NCBI GenBank assembly: GCA_039881145.1
Contig: JAYKKI010000013.1
Coordinates: 40,691,501-40,755,500 of the forward strand
Direction: 5' to 3'
Source of the DNA: Druceiella hillmani
Lineage: Eukaryota; Arthropoda; Insecta; Lepidoptera; Hepialidae
Length of the DNA: 64,000 nucleotides
Shown: positions 1-13,024 of the stretch, in pieces
Position numbering within the stretch: position 1 is the first letter of the stretch
Layout: each line of letters begins with the position of its first letter
Position numbers and translations under genes: made by a program
The notes under the pieces: model-generated
The model's input: only the letters and a program-made list of their open reading frames with translations
Database searches by the model: none
What the model was told of the DNA's origin: nothing

Positions 1-466
1 CTAGAAATGAGGTGAAGAACGCGACGCGCTCTTTATATATCCTTGATGGTGGAATATTATCGAAGGTTTTGAAAAACTCTGTTTTTTTTTTAAAACGCTC
101 ATTACTTGTCAGTCAACCTGTCAAAAAAAATAGAAAGTTGACTGAAGAATATTTTCGTTTTTGAAGTTGTTCCATTTGCAACTAATTTTTTGTCATGATG
201 TTGTCACCAAATTTATTACAAAAAAAAATGATGCTGTATCAATTGTGATACAAATTAAATTTCGACATGATCAAAGTCAATTTTCACGCTATTTCTTCAC
301 TGAAAGTGTTCAATTTTTTTGTAATTTCATTTTCGTCTAGAATATCGATTGAAGGAGAAATCCATAAAGATTCTAAAATTATTTATTTTAGAACTTACGT
401 AATATAGAACTAGAGGTATTATTTAACATAAATATTCGAAAATTTCTTTTAATTTTTTTAATTGCC
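1..466. other. AT-rich DNA left of the foldback
   Basis: No open frame or repeat is visible. The stretch has homopolymer runs of A and T and ends where the left arm of the large inverted repeat begins. Confidence 0.5.
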
Positions 467-1228
467 AAAATGATTTGCAATAAACATTGTCAATCAAAAC
501 ACGTTTATACAGCCATTGAAATAAAAATTATGCTAAATTATTCCTCATACAATTCGTTGGTTCCTTCAATTGATTATTATTTATACATGTTGTATATGAC
601 TGTATAGCGATTACTTACTACTTATTAGCGAGACTGATAACTAATATGGTTATATGTGAGTTATCTGTGTCTGTAAAAAGCAATTGTCAATTTTTTTTAT
701 CAAATTTAAAAGTAATAGATTTAATTAAATGCTATTTATGTAATGACTATTAAGGTGTGGTTATTATGCTTGTTATATATTTATGGATGTATTCAGCACA
801 GAAAAGTTTGGTAAATACAGTTATATTACTTCAGCGTAAATTATAGGTAGTGCTAATATTACATCGTGTACTTAATTTAGATTCTGTCTTTTATTAACTT
901 CACTTATATCTATTAAGGAACCAAAAAGGAAATGTTGAGATTGTTCTCCCTATCGATCAACAATATCAAGTCCAAATTGAAATAAATATTTTACGCGATG
1001 CTCTTAACTTATATCAAAACCATGATGTACGTATATTGCCAATTAAATTATGATATTAATAATATATTATCCCTTGTAGCTATTGTAAATTAAAGTAACG
1101 TAGATTCTCTATGGACTAAAAAATAATAAAAGTATAACTGCACTAGAACAATGTCTTTAATTTCGTTCACATTAAACATCATCTTCTTTCCTGCATGAAA
1201 TTTTAAAAAATGTTTAACTTTTTACGCG
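467..1228 (+). repeat. Left arm of large imperfect inverted repeat
   Basis: This arm matches the reverse complement of 2612-3352 over nearly its whole length, with many substitutions and small indels. Landmarks shared by both arms, read in this direction, are the run near 'gcaataaacattgtca' at the outer end, 'ttattcctcatacaattcg' at about 540, 'gatgtattcagcacagaaaag' in part at about 785, 'gaaatgttgagattgttct' at about 930, and 'catcatcttctttcc' at about 1180 near the inner end. Neither arm keeps a long conserved reading frame, so the similarity is not explained by coding constraint. It could be a foldback transposon or an old inverted duplication. Confidence 0.8.
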
Positions 1229-2611
<1,383 letters not shown>

Positions 2612-3352
2612 TAAAAAGTTTAAAATTTTTTTAAATTTCATGATGGAAAGAAGATGATTTTTTCAATTACAATAGCAAAATAAGGGAAAATACATTATCA
2701 ATATGATAATTTAATTAGCAACATAGGTACAGCACGGTTTTAACAGAAGTTAAGAGCATCGCGTTAAATATTTATTTCAATTCGGACTTAAAAATTGTAG
2801 ATTGATAGGGAGAATAATCTCAACATTTCCTTTGGGGGTCCGTAATAGATATAAATGAAATGAATAAAAGACAGAATGGAAATTAAGTACAGGATGTAAC
2901 ATTAGCACCACCTGTAATTTACCCTGAAGTAATGTAACTTTGTGTTTACCAAGCTTTTCTGTACTGAATACATTCATAAATATATGACAAGCATAAAAAC
3001 CACATCTTAATATTCATTACATAAATAGCATTTAATTAAACCTGTTACTTTTATATTTGATAAAACAAAATTGACCATTACTTTTTATAGACACAAACAA
3101 CTTACATATAACCTATTATATATATTAGTTATCAGACTCGCTAATAAAAATCGCTGTACAGTCAGATACAACATATAAATGTATAATATTTATAAACGAT
3201 TTGTAAAATTGCTCACGTTAATTCCCATAGAAGTACTTCATACATAAAAAATCAATTGTAGGGACCAACGAATTGTATGAGGAATAATTTAGCATAATTT
3301 TTATTTCAATGTATTAACGCGCTTTGACTGACAATGTTTATTTCAAATCATT
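2612..3352 (-). repeat. Right arm of large imperfect inverted repeat
   Basis: Reverse-complement partner of 467-1228. The outer end stops about 12 bases before the (AT)n tract at 3365, so the arm border and the microsatellite nearly coincide. A 66-codon minus-strand frame lies inside this arm at 2777-2977; the matching frame in the left arm is interrupted by stops, so it is probably not a gene. Confidence 0.8.
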
Positions 3353-3361
3353 TTTATAATT

Positions 3362-3364
<3 letters not shown>

Positions 3365-3416
<52 letters not shown>
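3365..3416. repeat. (AT)n microsatellite
   Basis: 52 bp of alternating AT with one C interruption, directly beside the outer end of the right foldback arm. Confidence 0.97.
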
Positions 3417-4960
3417 GCCACAGCAGTTATATTTCACAGACCCAATGAAATTAACTGGTGAAAACTTTATCGTAATCTTTTAGTTGTTCCTGCTGGATGC
3501 GCGAACAAATAAACAAAAAAAACGGTTGCTTTTGTTTGGTATTTTTTCCCTAAATTATATTTTTGTAAAACCTTCAATGTACATACAGGATATTTCCCTA
3601 GTTTTATTATACGAAAAAAATAAAGTTCATAACGTTCTAATTTATACAGTATATTACAAAATTAACAAAAATATTTAAAGTATAAATATTGAGAACAGAT
3701 TCAAACCTTGAATAAGTTGAGAAAACCAAGTACTTATTATTACTTATCTTACTTATATTGAATATACAAAGTAACGAAAAAAAATGTGTGCATCCGGCGA
3801 CCAGAAACGAAGTCTACCCTCATGAATCTGCCTGTTTTTAGGTTACTAACTCAAAGCCTACCCCACCTGCATATCCCACACTTCATCTCTGGCCAAGACA
3901 ATTTCGCGTACAAGTTTTCGAGTGAAAACTTCATTGACCGATTTAAAATGCACGTAGCGCCGTATAATTACTTATACTTTATATTTGTGTAATTATTTTG
4001 CGTTGTGTTTTGCACCCATTGATTTAAACCAGAAAAAATCAAGATCGAAAAACGTTACTTGTTTAATCTCTAATTACTTTGTGTAATGTACAGATATCAA
4101 AAATGCTTTTAATAATCACTCACTCTCCAATTGCAATGAGTAATAACTTAGTATATAAGAAGGGATGTGTTTCTAGATTAATGCATTTGAATATTTTTCT
4201 CACGCCTTTAAATTTTATTTGTTTAGTAGTAAATTGTTGGAATAATTTCAATAAAATTAGTGATGATAACAAAGATCAGTTCAATGTAAAAATTTTGGTA
4301 GTTTCATATTTGTTAATAAAATCACTAAAATATTTTGAAGTCAGCGCACTTTTAAATTTGCAAGTTTTTAATATTTACTGGAAGGACAAAATATGAGTAC
4401 CTTTTATAACCGTAGCGCCTTAATATATTTAAAAGCTTTAATTATCTTCTTTCAGAATTTAACAGTTGGTATCACACGATTTTGAACATGTTTTTTAAAT
4501 TCTTTTAAGGAATAGATACTTACTGGGACGTTTAGAAATTTTTGCTATTTGGTACTCTGCTGCGAAGAAGGATCGAGGCTTTCCACACGTATTTACAAAA
4601 TTTACTAAATTCCAACAATGAATGAAGATGGACTAAAACAGCTCAAATTTTAAATTAACGCTAAAGAAAGCAAAAATCCTCCGTACCTAGTCAATAGAAT
4701 TATGTCACTGTATCATGCTAATATGTCTACTTCGAAAATATTGTTATAACAACAGCGAATTTTCAAAAAGTTATTTAAATAATTACTTTATGCTAATAGA
4801 ATTTCCTTTGAAGCGTTTTATAAAATATGGGACGTGACTCGTGAAAGCCTTAATTTTTCTAGTCTGTTTGGTAATAATGACAGTTTTTCAGATAAAAGTC
4901 GGAACGAAGTGGTTCATTTACCAGGTAGGTTACGAAAGCCGTTTAAAAATTGTTGTTTTT
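3417..4960. other. No recognisable gene
   Basis: Several short open frames occur (for example 4079-4396, which has no ATG at its left end), but all are AT-rich, rich in Ile, Asn, Leu and Lys, and without any domain I can recognise. No repeat partner was found elsewhere in the window. Confidence 0.5.
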
Positions 4961-4961
4961 C

Positions 4962-5158
4962 AGTTCAGAGGAAGAAATACCAGGAGCTGACATGGTCTTG
5001 TTCCACCGCTGAATTAACAATCCTTGCGTAAAAGGCAATGCGAATGAGAGATTGTCGTGTAGTCGCAGGTATGATGAAGGCTTCCAATCTCCTGAGGATG
5101 CTGTAGACATGAAACTCCAGTTTACGAAGATAAAAAACCTAGTCAAGACACAGAAATA
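4962..5158 (+). other. Possible decayed exon with upstream acceptor-like site
   Basis: A pyrimidine-rich run ending in 'gtttttcag' precedes an open stretch with a balanced, charged composition. In the frame that ends at a stop near 5158 the peptide is broken by one internal stop at about 5010, after which it reads about 48 codons including RRYDEGFQSPEDAVDMK. Base composition is clearly less AT-rich than the flanks, and the opposite strand is also open for 67 codons, so openness alone is weak evidence. I do not recognise the protein. It could be an exon, a pseudogene fragment or part of a repeat. Confidence 0.2.
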
Positions 5159-5159
5159 G

Positions 5160-7255
5160 TACGCGAAAAAAAATATTGCGCATTTGGCTTACAAAACACT
5201 GAAAAATATTACGTTATATTATACACAAACTGGCAAACAATTTGATTGAAACTTGATATAAAATTTAATTTATCGGAAATACTGTCATACTGTAAACAAA
5301 ACAAAAAAAAGAAACGAAACTAACAATTTTCCATAATTGGACTTACAATAACTTGTATTAAAAGTTTTCTAAGCAGAAATCTAAACTGTTACTTAATTTT
5401 TACTCACAGTTTAATAATTTGCGCAAAAAGTTTCCATTTTAATTTAATGATAGCCAAAGTACCCTAATATTTAAAACATTGATCCGTTTAAGTTACGTCT
5501 ACTTGCGCTCCAGCATAGAGTACTTATTTCACAGTTATTTATAGCAGCGTTTACTCTGTATTCTACTAAGCTCAGTTTGCTATGAGATTGTAGCCCTGTA
5601 AGACTTTCATACAATAGAGATTTGCTGACAATTTATTAGGCAAATTTATTTAACACTCTCTTGAGCTTATAGGCAAATTTAGTACAATGAGAGAGAGTGA
5701 CTCGGAAACAAGTTCTTTTCTTAGATTAATGAAGACTTTCTAAATTATAGAACTTTTCGTAAGAAAGAAAATTTTAATTTCATCATTTATAAAGCTATAT
5801 TAATACTGCAGAGTATTAGATATTGAAGAATAAATAAAAATAATTTAAAAGAAAATTTGAAGACCCATTTACATAAAAAGCTATCTAAAAACCTAGAAAC
5901 AAGGCAGACTGTGTACATTATGAGAAGCCTGTGTTGATCGAGTTCATACAGCAAGATATCTTCAATGCAAAACTTTATAATGGATGGTGTACGATTATAA
6001 TTGTCCTAATTTGAGCAACATTGGTACCGTAAATAAAATTAAGTCACTTCGATTCGCAGTGGTATAGCAAGAATTCGATGATTCTCTGAACTCCATATAA
6101 CCAGTTGATTATACACATTTGGAGGTCCGTTAAACCTATAAGCTTACTCTAGTTTTGAAACTCAACCGGCAACTCTAGTTTGTTGAAACACATTTTCTAA
6201 TGAGTTATATTTTTTAAAGACTATTCAAAATGTATAATCTAAAAATGCTTTCACCTAAATTTACTTGAAATATCTGTTGCAGAAATTATAAAAATAGCTC
6301 ATAAACTAGGAGCGAAATTATCTAAGCATTTTCATCGTTTATTCTGTTTTTTATATTATAATTCGTTATGAATTTCCACGGAACGTACATATTGGCATGA
6401 AAAAATAAGTACAACAAATTTATTATAACCAAAAAATGAAGAAGATTAAGTATAGTATGTAGACAGTTACCTTTAGTTGCACTTAAGGTGACATTCTCAA
6501 TATTTTAATGGCAATATATTTACAGTTACTGCTTGGTGCATAGTTTCATTTAATATCATTGTTAATATCTACATTATAGGCAAAACGTGAAGAGAAATAA
6601 GATGATTGAAATGCAATTAATGCAAGTTGCATATCCAACAAATGGATAGGATTATATATATGCTTCTTCATTTAGTCGGTGTCGGGTACTGCTAACTCTT
6701 TTTTATAAATGTAAATGTTAACACTATTTTTACGTTTATCTCACCATGGACAGTAAACCAAAGTTTGGATCAAAAATGTAGTTAAACCTTAACAAATATA
6801 TTATGAATATTTTCTTTTAAAAGTTTATTCACGTACGGTAAGTTTATGACAGAAAATACGAAATTCTGAATAAATACTTATATTAAATGTGACCTAAAAG
6901 AACACGTAACACTTAATTAAAAAAAAAACAAGAGTCCTTTGTTCCCGATGTGATATTCAGAATAATTCATTCCCCAGGAAACGGACACCTTAGCACAGGA
7001 AAATTATACGAAGTTAAAATATATATACAAAATAAGATTTAAACCTACCCTGAACCAACAAACCAACACCTAAGCCGGTAAAACAGTGGTGTAAGGTTAG
7101 TAACTGAGTAACATTGATAAACGGTTTTATTAATTTGGAGAGAATATTCAATCCACCGAAAACTACAGTATAGAACAAACCGTAGTGTGTCAAATAAATA
7201 ACTTTGTAAAACCCACGGTGTATCGCGAGATACCGTAGTACTAAAATTGGAAAAA
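5160..7255. other. No recognisable gene
   Basis: AT-rich DNA with no tandem repeat, hairpin or domain that I can name. A 100-codon minus-strand open frame at 7045-7347 begins inside the left arm of the neighbouring hairpin; it has no recognisable motif and I do not call it a gene. Confidence 0.5.
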
Positions 7256-7483
7256 CTATAGATTCGAAAAGAGAAAATAAAGTGGATATCTGTGGACAGC
7301 CAGGTATAAAAAATATATTCTTGGTCGAGTATACTATGAATAGCCAACTAATACGGTGCGCTACTATTTAAGATGTTCGAAGAGGCCATGCTTTACCAAT
7401 CGCCGTTTACATTGCGAGAAAAATTTAAAACATTCATAAATGTAATTTAGGACAGGTGGAATGAGAATTAATTAAGTTATCTC
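7256..7483 (+). repeat. Left arm of 230-bp foldback
   Basis: Matches the reverse complement of 7508-7729 at high identity by eye (roughly nine bases in ten). The central block 'gatgttcgaagaggccatgc' is identical in both arms, as is the 'accaatcgccgtttac' block next to it. Arm ends are near 'tatagattcg' outside and 'aagttatct' inside, with a 24-base A/T-rich loop. No transposase frame is present, so it is either a MITE or a simple inverted duplication. Confidence 0.9.
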
Positions 7484-7507
7484 TTTTTTTTTAATAGAAA
7501 TAAAAAA

Positions 7508-7729
7508 ATAGATAACTGAATTGACTCTCATTCCACCTAAATTATATATATGGATATTTTAAATTTTTCTCACAACGTAAACGGCGATTGGTAAAGCATG
7601 GCCTCTTCGAACATCTTAAATTGTAGCGCTCCGTATTAGTTGGCTATTCATAGTATACTCCACTAAGAATATATTTTTATACCTGGCTGTCCACAGATAT
7701 TCATTTTATTTTCCTCCTTTCGAATCTAT
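7508..7729 (-). repeat. Right arm of 230-bp foldback
   Basis: Partner of 7256-7483. A transcript crossing both arms would fold into a long, nearly continuous double-stranded hairpin. Confidence 0.9.
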
Positions 7730-7734
7730 AATAT

Positions 7735-9455
7735 TGAAAAATAATTTATTATTAGAAAAAAGAATATTACCTTGCTGGGTCTTCATTCCACAAACTTATA
7801 CTGTATGGGTATACGCATATTTTTGCTCAAAAATTTGAAGCTACTGAAATTCTGTAGTGGTATTGGGCTGCAAGGGAAGTCTGTATCACAACATAGTCGA
7901 GGCCACAATTTTAACTGGATTTGTCCAGGGAGACAACGCCAATAATGTTTGTACCCTATGTTTCACTGATTCCAATGACTCCCCTTTTGAATTTAAATGA
8001 CCGTAATTTCCCCTCAAAAATTTTGCGATTACAATACATAAGTCGTAATGCGAAACTGAAATTGGCTGAAGTTGACTTGAGGCGGGAATTTCTTTTCCAC
8101 TATGCTTTTGACCTAGAGTGCTCTGCGTAAACTTGTTCCGTAGTCCGGCTGTTTAGGTGCAGTACTTTAAAATTATAAGAGTATTAACAACGAAGTATTG
8201 TTAAAAGTTTAACTTACATATCACATTAGCAAACCTGAAGCAGTAGTGACCCATATGTATTTATAATTTTTTTACTGTTGTCATTAACAATACACACCAC
8301 TTAACCTAACTTCAAGTTACTATAACGGTAACTGCTCATCATCTTATTAATCAAGCGTCTTTGCTACTCAATTTTAATAAAATTACTTGTGTAAGAATGG
8401 TAGAAAAATATGTAAATATAAAATAATTACAGGCCACTTACTTATGTGCTGCAAAAATCGATGGACAAAATAAATTGAGATTTTAAACCAGAGATCACAC
8501 GATCTTAGCTTTAAAAATTTATGAACAAGTTAGTATAATTCTGTAGCTGGATAAAAATGCAATTGTTCATCATAATTTATTACTTACGTTTTGAATGTTT
8601 TCAATAATATTTTTCAGTTATTAATCATTCTTGACTTTCCAGAAAAGCTGTAATGAACGAATCTATTTCAAACATAAATCGGATACCGTTAACCGAGACG
8701 GAAAAAATGTTTTCTTTCTATTTTACAACTCAACTTAATATCAATTGTACTCACGACTAAGGGAAAGGTTTCATGCTTCTGGATATTTCTATCTTTGCTT
8801 TATCGAATTGTGCTCCTTTGCCCTTTATCGTCTCTGTTTTCATGCCTTTTCCCGACATTAATAACCTAGTCTATTGCAGCTTATTCCCTTGTACTTACAT
8901 TGCGCGAAATCTGAGCTTAACATCTGAGATTTAAGGCACACGGTATTGTGTAGTTGCTAACTATGTCCATGCGGTCTTTTATGCGTCTGTTACTCGTAGT
9001 TTGAATTATATCTCTAGCAGGTGTAATGTGTTTTATTTCATCTCATTGGACACATATTTTAATATACAAAATGGTTATAGTTTGTTCAAGTTAAGACATT
9101 ATTTTATTAAAAAAATAGACAAATTTAAACTATTTTATCTAAAAATGTTGTAAAACTGAAGCTATTAAATTAGCTTATTAGGAAGAAATTGTGTTATATA
9201 GACAAATTAATTAGACAAGGTATATATAACTATCAAAAAGTAATACACTGACATAAAACATAATACTGTTCACACAATCAAAAGTAAATTACCATTGGCT
9301 ATTGAACGAACACATAATTCTTTTTTGAATCATTTCCGAGGAACTTTTTATCTAAATTTTTGTGATATTTTTATCAGTTTGTTCGAGAATTATTTAAAAA
9401 CTACTAAGTAGATTTATATGAAACCTATAGCAAGACAATACTTAATGTAATTGAA
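7735..9455. other. No recognisable gene
   Basis: AT-rich, with a slightly more balanced patch at about 8760-8960 rich in CTT and TTTC on the plus strand. No frame there stays open long enough to support a gene. Confidence 0.45.
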
Positions 9456-9461
9456 TGAATG

Positions 9462-9506
9462 TACTGGCTTAGAAATACTCGATTGAAGGCGATTTCTGAG
9501 CCAGTA
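9462..9506. other. Short hairpin
   Basis: Stem 'tactggcttagaaat' pairs with 9492-9506 with one mismatch, around a 15-base loop. Small and of unknown role. Confidence 0.7.
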
Positions 9507-9529
9507 TACTATTGTAGATGCCACTGTTA

Positions 9530-9705
9530 CACGAACTCTTTCCACCTCTTTCGTTCAATTCCTCCGATCAGTATCTATAACACCAGCTTGATATAAGTTG
9601 ATTCTTTGTTTTCTGAAATCTATTATGACTTGTTTCAGCCATGTATTCCTTGGTGAGTCTCGCTGGTTTTTCCATTCATCAGGTCGAACTCTCCATAGAA
9701 ACTAG
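9530..9705 (-). pseudogene. Probable decayed C-terminal tail of a LINE reverse transcriptase
   Basis: On the minus strand this stretch reads RPDEWKNQRDSPRNTWLKQV followed by further residues containing QAGVIDTDRRN, then an in-frame stop. The order TW...V..D, then QA, then a DR pair a few residues on resembles the conserved tail after the reverse-transcriptase domain in many insect LINEs (established for the family). There is no intact frame or catalytic motif here, so it would be a dead 3' fragment. The similarity is short and the call is tentative. Confidence 0.4.
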
Positions 9706-10014
9706 TAAAGGAGCCGGGTTTCGTCCATGCTGTATACGTGTCAATTTCAGGCACACTTAAGGTACAGATTAACATCTAAAGTAGTTGACCTAGTTTATCC
9801 AGATATCTTGAAATGAAATTGTTAGTACTTCGATAGTATATCTGAGTACATGTTCCCAAAACTAATAAATAGGAAATGTTGAGATTATTTCTAAAAGCAA
9901 TTCAGTTCAAAATTTAAGCTTATATATGACTTATTTTGACTTGGGTTTAGAAATATGCTACATAAATTTAGGAAATAAGCGGCGAATTAAGACGCGGGTT
10001 AACAAAATTTAATT

Positions 10015-10275
10015 TACATTAATTTTAAGTTGGGTTAAATTAGGAAATGTTAAGATAAGTTGGGCTATGTTGGGTCAGCTTAGGTTAGGTTAGGATGGTG
10101 TAGGTTTGCTTAGGTTTTATTTTGTCGGATTACGTTAAGTTGGTTTTGCTTTGGTCCGTTTCGGCTAGCGTAATTTAAGTTATGCTGGGTTACATAGGGT
10201 TTTGATGCATTATATTTGGTTGTATTGGGTTAATTTGGATAGGGATATATTAGGTTAGGTTAGTTTAAGTCTACA
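10015..10275 (+). repeat. Degenerate TTAGG/TTGGG-rich tract
   Basis: The stretch is dense in TTAGG, TTGGG and TTAGGTT words. Exact runs of about three TTAGG units occur at 10080-10094 and 10250-10263, with degenerate copies between. TTAGG is the canonical arthropod telomere repeat, so this is an interstitial telomere-like or related simple repeat. Such TTAGGTT-rich tracts are common in insect DNA and need not mark a chromosome end. Confidence 0.75.
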
Positions 10276-10370
10276 TTGTTAGTAAGTTACTATTGTCACC
10301 GAGTAAAATATTTTTATAGGGTACAGTAAGACATATGGAAAAACTTGAGAGGTGTCAAGGGACACCCAGA

Positions 10371-10731
10371 TGGAACGAAGTTCCTTTCGATTAATTAGTG
10401 AAGGAATTGTATTAAAATTTGATTTCTTTTAAGTTATAATAATAATTATTGTTATTATTGTTTATTATTTATTATGTACAAAAAACCTGTATACACTCAA
10501 CAACAATAATCGTCGCGACGCCACACTGTTAATGCGAAATAGAAAGACGAAACGAAAATAACTGGCTTGCTTTCCATGAGAGAGAGAGAGACAGACAGAG
10601 AAACACGCGCACGCCGCACGGCTTGCAGCGCGCCCGCTAGCAACTATAGCAAAAAGTGTGGTTACAACTTTTGGTCTTAATTTTTTCCGTCTAGCCTCCT
10701 TTCGCAACGCGCGATAAAGAACTTCGTTCCA
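10371..10731. mobile_element. Candidate 360-bp DNA element with inverted ends
   Basis: The left end reads 'tggaacgaagttc' and the right end is its exact reverse complement at 10719-10731; looser pairing continues inward. The interior includes a (GA)n run at 10575-10600 and a CG-containing stretch at 10600-10715 that is strikingly richer in G and C than the surroundings. An 80-codon minus-strand frame at 10465-10707 has no recognisable domain. I could not identify a target-site duplication, so the element boundary and family are open. Confidence 0.5.
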
Positions 10732-10739
10732 ATAAATTC

Positions 10740-11243
10740 CAGTTAATTACACATGAGGTTTGGACAAGATAGAAAAGTTTTCCTTCCTATTTCTTTCCTC
10801 CCAACTCCTCCCATTTAATTTGAATAGCACGTTTTTAAATTGTACTGTTACACTTATTCCGTTCAAGGGTACTTTTGAAATGAAAATGTCATTAAAGGAG
10901 AAAAATTCCACAAGAAATAAATATTATTCCGATGTTAAACCGCTGATAAAACCTAGTTTATTATAACACTATTTAAACATATTTCATTTGAAATCGATAT
11001 CATTATGTTTAAAGTCACGATGCACGCAGCTATACAAATAGGAATAGAATTACCGACTTTGTAATTTAAAATTGAATCATATGTTTTATACCGTTCTTTT
11101 AGTATTAAAAAACTTACTACCGTGGTTGACGGGTAATTTTCTCATTATCATTTCAACGCTAAATTGAATAGGGTTACTAAGAAAAAAGAGAGACTACCCT
11201 TGTTTCAGTCCTTGATGGATCAAAAAACATGTAAATTTAATGA
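10740..11243. other. No recognisable gene
   Basis: AT-rich sequence between the inverted-end element and the first copy of a dispersed repeat; nothing further seen. Confidence 0.45.
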
Positions 11244-11436
11244 ATCATCAAAGAGTCTGTTATATGACCATACTTGTCTCTTCCTTGTTTTCTGCTTCCT
11301 TGGTTCTCTACGTCTGTTATGTTCCCAGTTACGTTACGGTTCCTGTCACGTTAGTTAAAATTAATAGAATATACCTCAGTAATTACTACAGATAAAATCA
11401 TCCTCTCCTTTCGTATAGGGAAGATTGTAGGAACAT
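11244..11436 (+). repeat. Dispersed repeat, copy 1
   Basis: About 190 bp that reappears at 15055-15270. The first part, starting 'atcatcaaagagtctgtt', is almost identical between copies and the remainder is diverged with indels. Both copies end with a block like 'cagtaattactacagataaa' and a following 'tagggaagatt'. Family unknown. Confidence 0.8.
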
Positions 11437-13024
11437 TTGATTATCCTGGTATCTTTTCTTTTCGTTTTAGGATTAGTCTATTTTTGTCCTTTTACAGCTT
11501 CGCTCTTTCATACCTTGTGGAGTTTCCCTGGTGTTCTCTAATCTCCCGCTACCCGATGGTTGCTCTTATTCTTTATTGCATTCTGCACTTCCTTTTCTAT
11601 AGATTATTTAATCTTTCTATCCGTCAATAATGGTCCTATGTTTTGGTCTTAATATTTTCTTGTTTCATCTCACTTCTCTATCATTATTTCCACGTAAGAA
11701 CTTTACTAACTAAAATTTAACATAGTAATAACACTCCTAATGTGAGTTGGTCCCATTATTTCAATTGCCTTTTCACCGTTTTGAGGGTGTCCATGATTGG
11801 ATTAGTCCAAGATATCGATTTATAATTGCTATTAATTGCATGTCAAAAATAATTTAGGGTAGTAAAATAATTTTAAGCAATTTGTTGAAATGATTAATTT
11901 TAAATTTTTAAAGTAATTTTGTTGTTGAAAATTTTTTTTTCAATATTTTTGTTTATCCCAAAACAATGCGTATTTATATTCCACCTTTATAATAAATAAT
12001 AATCATTCCAGTTAATTTAATTTCATCGCTAGTAGTCAAATCAAATAAACAACATATCTCTTTTTGTTCAAACTAGATAAATTCACTTACTTAATTACTT
12101 CTTTATTTCATCAACAAACTCTTTACAAAAGAGATACGCTATAGGAAAAACCTCCTATGAATTAACTCAGAAATCATCTAAGTTCATTACCATTCCGGGT
12201 GATGAAAATTATTCGCCTTAGCGGAAACTTCAATCGGCGGTTGAAGTAAGCCGAAGCATTAAATTGCAAATTATACGTTTACGGATTCGCTTTCGCTCAC
12301 AGTCGGTACTTTTAATTATCATCAAACTTATTTTACAAACTTCGCATTCCAGTTTGAGTTGTTATCGGAGTTTGACGTCAGTTCTCGCTTGGTTAAATTA
12401 TTCTAAAATATTTACATCAAAATATATTTTAAAGGAATTTATATTCTTCCAATATTTTTTAATAAAATCATCAGTTTCTTGCTAATAAAATCATCAGATT
12501 CAGTTTCTTGAAAATATGGATAAATTCCTACAATTGCCAGAGTCGTGATCTCTTAATAGACTCGAATGGATAACCAGTACTAAATGTGATATGGATAACC
12601 GCTGGTGGGTTTTTTTTTCTAATGCCAGCTTTGGATATTTTTTGTATATAAGCTTAATTTAATAGCTTGCGTTAAGAGATGCATAAAACATTATGGTTTT
12701 CTATATAAAGGATACTTTTTAAATTAAATTTAACTTTGTAGTTCTAGTTTCCAAGCAAATGTCCTAAACAATTTTTCTATCTCTCCGTCTTTTAGTATGT
12801 TGTACTGTTCCGAGGAATTAAATTTTTCATATGAAATCCTATTTTGACTTTTTTGCACACTTTCATCTATTTTTTAACCACCTTCATACCGCAAATTTTT
12901 CAAATGAATCTACATCTGCAAATGAAATAAATTTAAGCTAGTCAAAACAATTAGGGAGTGCATTTTGCCAAAAATTGTGTAACGTATACACGTTATTTAA
13001 ATCATATTATTTTGTAATATTTTT
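11437..13024. other. No recognisable gene
   Basis: Holds a two-copy short duplication around 12458-12511 (shared words 'aataaaatcatcag' and 'agtttcttg'). Otherwise AT-rich sequence without a supported frame. Confidence 0.45.

Noticed and set aside
4079..4396. 105-codon plus-strand open frame
   Set aside because: Starts TTG, is AT-rich, has no recognised motif and no support from neighbouring signals; likely chance.
7045..7347. 100-codon minus-strand open frame starting in the foldback arm
   Set aside because: No recognised domain, and its start lies in a repeat arm; not supported as a gene.
10465..10707. 80-codon minus-strand frame rich in Arg and Ala within the inverted-end element
   Set aside because: Its composition follows the local CG-rich and (GA)n DNA; no transposase motif.
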